44,217 bases of DNA, taken from assembly GCA_003136355.1 (NCBI GenBank), contig PLED01000036.1, positions 1 through 44,217 on the forward strand, written 5' to 3'. Of the stretch, positions 40,886 through 44,217 are shown in pieces. Under the pieces are notes generated by a model that worked only from the letters and a program-made list of their open reading frames with translations, was not told where the DNA came from and ran no database searches. The translations under genes and the position numbers were made by a program. Source of the stretch: Vulcanimicrobiota bacterium (GTDB lineage Bacteria; Vulcanimicrobiota; Vulcanimicrobiia; Vulcanimicrobiales; Vulcanimicrobiaceae). Each line of letters starts with the position of its first letter. Position 1 is the first letter of the stretch.

Positions 40886-43744
40886 TTACGGGATACGTTT
40901 GACCAAGAACAGCTCGAACTGCGGAGTTGTCTGCGTGTAGTCTTGGTACGTCCGGTAGGAGCCGGGGCTAAGCGACGGCGTGTTGGGCCAGAACGGCCCG
41001 CAACCCGTGTAGAGTGTCGGCGTGCTTCCGAGTTGGCTAGCCGAACATTCTCCCGTCGGATCGTGTGTCTGGCTGAACAGGTTCTGCACTTGCAACCCCA
41101 ACGTGAGCCCGTGCGGCAGGTGCGTGAGCGCGCTCATGTTCATGACCCAATATCCTTGCGTCCTGGTTTCCGATTGTCCGATTTGCGGCGCTTGCACCAC
41201 TCCGTGGAACGTATTGGTGCAGGTATTCGCGCTGGTCGTGATACCGATCGTACAGATCGTCTGAACGCCGATGTTCGAGTAGGACGGTCCCTGATAATAG
41301 ATCAGCGGAATCAAGTGGAAGTTGTTGTAGTGGACATCGGCCGTGAGCGTGCCGCTCCAGAGCGGGTCGAACGCCGAGCGGATCAGGTTTCCGCGCGTTA
41401 TTATCGGGGTCGGCAGCGGCGCGACGTTATAGGAAGACGCCAGTGACGAGGTAATCGACGTCCAGAAGTTGTCGTATGTTCCGCTCAGCCACCACGACAC
41501 GCCGATCGGTCGAGGATCGACGTGGTTGATTCCCAGCTCGAAACCGAACGCTTGACGGATACCGCCATTCTGCGGCACTTGCGCGCCAAATGTGATTGGC
41601 AGCACTCCGTCGGCACTCGTCTGCGGCCGGTAGAGATAGAACGTGTTGGTCGCTTTGTTCATCCACGGTCCGAACTTCAACGACGTGTTTGCGTCGAACT
41701 GATGCTCCCACTGAAGATCGGCGCTGTGGATACGAGTCGGATCGGCCGCGAATCCATTCGCACTGGGATTATATGGCGTCGCCGGCGGCGAGGTTGCCGA
41801 GCCGCCATTGAGGGCGTTAGCCGGAACGATTCTATAGACGTAGCCGCTGCCGACGAACGTCGTCGAATCCGTGTACGATCCGCGGATTACGTCATTGGGT
41901 CCCATCGTGTATGTCGCCGAGAACGTCGGGTTCAAGATTCCGACCTGGAGCGGGCCGCCGGGATAATCGTAGTACATTCGCTGGTAGCGTAACCCCGGTT
42001 GCACCAGCCACCTGTTGTTCCGCAGCGACAGGTCGATGTACGCATTCGGAACGTGAGTTGGATAGTTGGAGATGAAGTTGTTCGCCGGATACGATCCGTT
42101 GAGATTGAAGAAGAACGTGTAATAGTAATTGTAGAGGTTGATATCGTACTCTTGGCCGACGCCGGCTCTGATGGTCGTGTTGGCGTTAACCGCGTTCGTG
42201 TAGTCGAGCGACGCCAGCCACATATTGGAACGGCGGTCGCCATAGAAGCCCGTGCTCAGCCAGTTGGCCTGCTGCAAACACGCTCTGCCGCCCAGACCCG
42301 GGCCGGCCGCTGCGACGGGCGTGCCGGGCATATACGGCTCGAGCGGGCAGTTCGCGCTCACGCGGAAATCAGGAGTATTTTCCTGCGGCAAGTTCGCATC
42401 CACGATCGGTTGATCGAAGATGTACTGGTTGAAATTCTCGGCAACGCGGAAGCTGAAGAACGAATGATCGTTGATGATGTGGTTCCACTGGATCTTGCCG
42501 ATGGCCGAGTAGTGATGCCAAATGTTGCCGTTGTTGTTTGACGCGGTTCCGAAGTACAGACCCTCTGGGCACGGTTGCCCGTTGGGCGCAGTGCCTCCGG
42601 TCGCGCCGCTGTATGTGACCGTCGACGAAACGTAACCCGGGCACGGCACGGCCGTTACCGGCGGCGCTTCGCCCGGCGCGCGCGCCATCAAATAGTTGAA
42701 CATGAAATCGCCAATGCCGTTTTGCACCAGAAATTGGAAGTCGTCTTTATTGCTCGGCCGGTAGTGGAAGTTCCCGACGATGTCGGTCGTTTTCACCGGA
42801 CCGGGACCGTTCAAGCCTTCGATGAGGACGGCTGGGTAAGTCAAGCCGGAGCTGTAGTAGTTCAACTGGTCGGTTTTATCAATTGCCGCATACCACGAAA
42901 AGCGACGGTTCGGAGTGGCGCCTCCGAATTCGGCCGTCAGCTGCTGGTTCTGGCCGTAGAGATTCGTGCCGAACGAGACCTGGCCGAACGCCGGGTACGT
43001 GCCGGATTTTACGACGGTGTTAATGATTCCTAATCCGTTGGCCGCGTCGCCCGCCGAGAGGCCGCCGGTATAGACTTCGACGTTGGCGATGCCGACGTTC
43101 GAAAGATTCGTCGTGAAGAAGCCCGTGATGCGCTCCTTGATCGGAATCCCATCGAATTCATAACCGATGTCGGTGATGTTGCCGCCGTGAATACGCGGCT
43201 GTGCGGGAAAACCGGTCGACGTAACGCCCGGCACGCCTTGCACGTACTGGTAAAGCGTTTTGTGCAGGTCGTTTCCGAGCGAAAGCGCGTTCAATTGCGC
43301 TCCTGAAACGTTGTAGACGTCCGATGTCACGTTTGGCTGTACGAGATTGCCCGCCGAGCGTGAGGTGACGTTAGCAATCGTCCGCAAAGCGTTGGTGAGC
43401 GACTCGTTCAGTGAAACGCTCTGCCCTTGCTGCACCGTCACGCCTGGTATAACGAGCGGCGCGTAGCCGTTGAGCTGGTACGAGACGGTGTACGTGTCCG
43501 GAAAAAGCGCCTGGAGCGTGTAGAAACCGCGCGAGTCCGTCTTCGTGCGGGCCGTGGCCGCCGGTGAAGCCGCCGTGACGTCGACGTTGGCGATTGGTGC
43601 GCCGGTGGCAGTGTTCGTGACTGTACCGACTATGGCGCCCGTATTGGCCGCCAGCGCGGGTACCGGAATGGCGAAGCTTCCAACGAGGATAGCAGCGGCT
43701 ATAGCCGCTGCCGTGCACCGCCATAGGTGTCGTAAGTATGTCAT
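40886..43744 (-). CDS. TonB-dependent receptor with CarboxypepD-like N-domain
   Basis: 952 aa outer-membrane protein. Signal RHLWRCTAAAIAAAILVGSF ending ALA. Residues about 33-110 are a CarboxypepD_reg-like fold (GAIVGTVTNTATGAPIANVD; TKTDSRGFYTLQALFPDTY). A linker with LRTIANVT and SAGNLVQP leads to the plug (VYNVSGAQLNALSLGNDLHK; RIHGGNITDIGYEFDGIPI; VEVYTGGLSAGDAANGLGIIN). The rest is a 22-strand-type barrel with aromatic strands. It ends FELFLVKRIP, without the usual terminal Phe. Ligand unknown. GGGAG precedes the ATG. It is followed by a terminator. Confidence 0.93.
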   Translation of the reverse strand: MTYLRHLWRCTAAAIAAAILVGSFAIPVPALAANTGAIVGTVTNTATGAPIANVDVTAASPAATARTKTDSRGFYTLQALFPDTYTVSYQLNGYAPLVIPGVTVQQGQSVSLNESLTNALRTIANVTSRSAGNLVQPNVTSDVYNVSGAQLNALSLGNDLHKTLYQYVQGVPGVTSTGFPAQPRIHGGNITDIGYEFDGIPIKERITGFFTTNLSNVGIANVEVYTGGLSAGDAANGLGIINTVVKSGTYPAFGQVSFGTNLYGQNQQLTAEFGGATPNRRFSWYAAIDKTDQLNYYSSGLTYPAVLIEGLNGPGPVKTTDIVGNFHYRPSNKDDFQFLVQNGIGDFMFNYLMARAPGEAPPVTAVPCPGYVSSTVTYSGATGGTAPNGQPCPEGLYFGTASNNNGNIWHHYSAIGKIQWNHIINDHSFFSFRVAENFNQYIFDQPIVDANLPQENTPDFRVSANCPLEPYMPGTPVAAAGPGLGGRACLQQANWLSTGFYGDRRSNMWLASLDYTNAVNANTTIRAGVGQEYDINLYNYYYTFFFNLNGSYPANNFISNYPTHVPNAYIDLSLRNNRWLVQPGLRYQRMYYDYPGGPLQVGILNPTFSATYTMGPNDVIRGSYTDSTTFVGSGYVYRIVPANALNGGSATSPPATPYNPSANGFAADPTRIHSADLQWEHQFDANTSLKFGPWMNKATNTFYLYRPQTSADGVLPITFGAQVPQNGGIRQAFGFELGINHVDPRPIGVSWWLSGTYDNFWTSITSSLASSYNVAPLPTPIITRGNLIRSAFDPLWSGTLTADVHYNNFHLIPLIYYQGPSYSNIGVQTICTIGITTSANTCTNTFHGVVQAPQIGQSETRTQGYWVMNMSALTHLPHGLTLGLQVQNLFSQTHDPTGECSASQLGSTPTLYTGCGPFWPNTPSLSPGSYRTYQDYTQTTPQFELFLVKRIP

Positions 43745-43819
43745 GCGCCGCTCTCCCTGCTGGCGGCCCCGTCGCGTTGCTTCGTTCGCATCCCGTGACT
43801 TCTCCGCCGGCTAGATAAC

Positions 43820-43858
43820 AAAAGAAAAGCGACCGGCGTGGTCCCACGCGCGTTCGCT
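43820..43858 (-). terminator. Probable terminator after SIS gene
   Basis: Minus strand: GCGTGG-GA-CCACGC core within a longer imperfect stem (GCGA ... TCGC), followed by TTTTCTTTTG. It ends about 75 bases before the TonB receptor start on the same strand, suggesting separate transcription. Confidence 0.6.
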
Positions 43859-43884
43859 GGATTGTTAATGCCTGATTAAGGGCC

Positions 43885-44217
43885 TTAAGTCCTGCGGGGT
43901 GAACCGGCCTCCAAAGTCTTGGCCAGGCCGCGGGGCGCGTCGCTTTCGACGTAGCGCGCCCGGCCGACCTGGAGCGCCACCATCTGCGCTGCGACCAGCC
44001 AAGCCAGCGTGTTAAAGGCACTGCCGACAACCGGACCGAGCAGCGGAATGTCGCCGATGTGGCCGCCGATGACGTAACGCAAGCTTTCGGCCTGGGCTGC
44101 CTCCAACATCGGGCCGTTGACGATGTTGCGTGCGACGTCGTCCACGATGCCGATGATCGCGCAGGTGGCGTCGAGCATCGCCGCGCTTCCGTGCCGAAAC
44201 TCGCCGGCCGAAAACCC
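43885..44217 (-). CDS. SIS-domain sugar isomerase-like protein (5' truncated)
   Basis: The frame runs open to the window edge (110 codons seen), so only the C-terminal half is present. FSAGEFRHGSAAMLDATCAI matches the sugar-phosphate isomerase motif (E-F/L-R-H-G) of GlmS/AgaS/FrlB-type SIS domains. The end NTLAWLVAAQMVALQVGRARY with SDAPRGLAKTLEAG matches the closing motif of the same group. It likely isomerises or deaminates an amino-sugar phosphate in the cytoplasm. The stop is TAA at 43885. Confidence 0.82.
   Translation of the reverse strand, partial: GFSAGEFRHGSAAMLDATCAIIGIVDDVARNIVNGPMLEAAQAESLRYVIGGHIGDIPLLGPVVGSAFNTLAWLVAAQMVALQVGRARYVESDAPRGLAKTLEAGSPRRT

Noticed and set aside
40352-41446. 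364-aa plus-strand frame
   Set aside because: Crosses the gap between two genes and is antisense to both; Arg-rich and without motifs.
1-44217. CRISPR array, integrase or transposase
   Set aside because: No regularly spaced repeats, no tyrosine/serine recombinase motifs and no DDE transposase were seen on either strand.

Overview
The window is a GC-rich, densely coded chromosomal segment of a diderm bacterium: it has a TonB-dependent receptor, several lipoproteins and a periplasmic-type multiheme cytochrome. Protein style and gene order (rpsR-rplI-lonC-dnaB, CarboxypepD-like TonB receptors, KorAB, LonC) suggest a poorly cultured phylum such as Eremiobacterota (WPS-2). This is inference from sequence style, not from a marker tree. 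About 50 genes are supported, and no gene-free stretch exceeds 300 bases.

Layout. 1-1152 (-): truncated membrane sensor. 1284-5164 (-): stand-alone 5'-3' exonuclease and two tandem exported S33/TAP-like hydrolases, bracketed by a 25-nt direct repeat. 5316-8522 (+): DHFR-like reductase, small membrane protein, proline iminopeptidase, threonine-aldolase-like PLP enzyme. 8515-9944 (-): PadR regulator with its HAAS-type membrane partner and a clear promoter/operator. 10005-13896 (+): exported proteins, a DUF4139 protein, a zinc-ribbon/TM peptide and a YihY membrane protein. 13893-15301 (-): MoaD/ThiS-like small protein coupled to a BNR-repeat protein. 15351-17744: cupin, HiPIP (-), DUF2269 protein and a rhodanese/persulfide-dioxygenase fusion, a likely sulfur-redox neighbourhood. 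17746-22281: MFS transporter, a cytochrome P460/six-heme fusion (-) and a zinc-ribbon protein (-).

22500-26950 (+) is the housekeeping core: infA, rpsR, rplI, lonC, dnaB, the last three overlapping by ATGA. 26952-28019 is a lipoprotein gene boxed between two inverted 61-nt copies of a hairpin repeat. 28060-31148 (-) is korAB with a small upstream gene. 31201-33415 holds a gamma-carbonic-anhydrase-like protein, a small unknown, a YVTN beta-propeller and a phage-type HNH nuclease, followed by tRNA-Thr(CGT) with a bidirectional terminator. 33684-34936 is a Dam methylase coupled to a 145-aa PD-(D/E)XK-like protein, a possible minimal restriction-modification pair. 34933-40816 (-) is one tightly overlapped transcription unit: glycosidase-like protein, dipeptide-type ABC permeases, binding protein, msrA, msrB. 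40886-44217 (-): TonB receptor and a truncated SIS-domain sugar isomerase.

The least explained structures are the inverted-repeat-boxed lipoprotein gene, the P460/multiheme fusion, the MoaD-like/BNR pair, an 18-residue motif shared by the DUF4139 protein and the TonB receptor, and the tRNA-side HNH/Dam/nuclease cluster.
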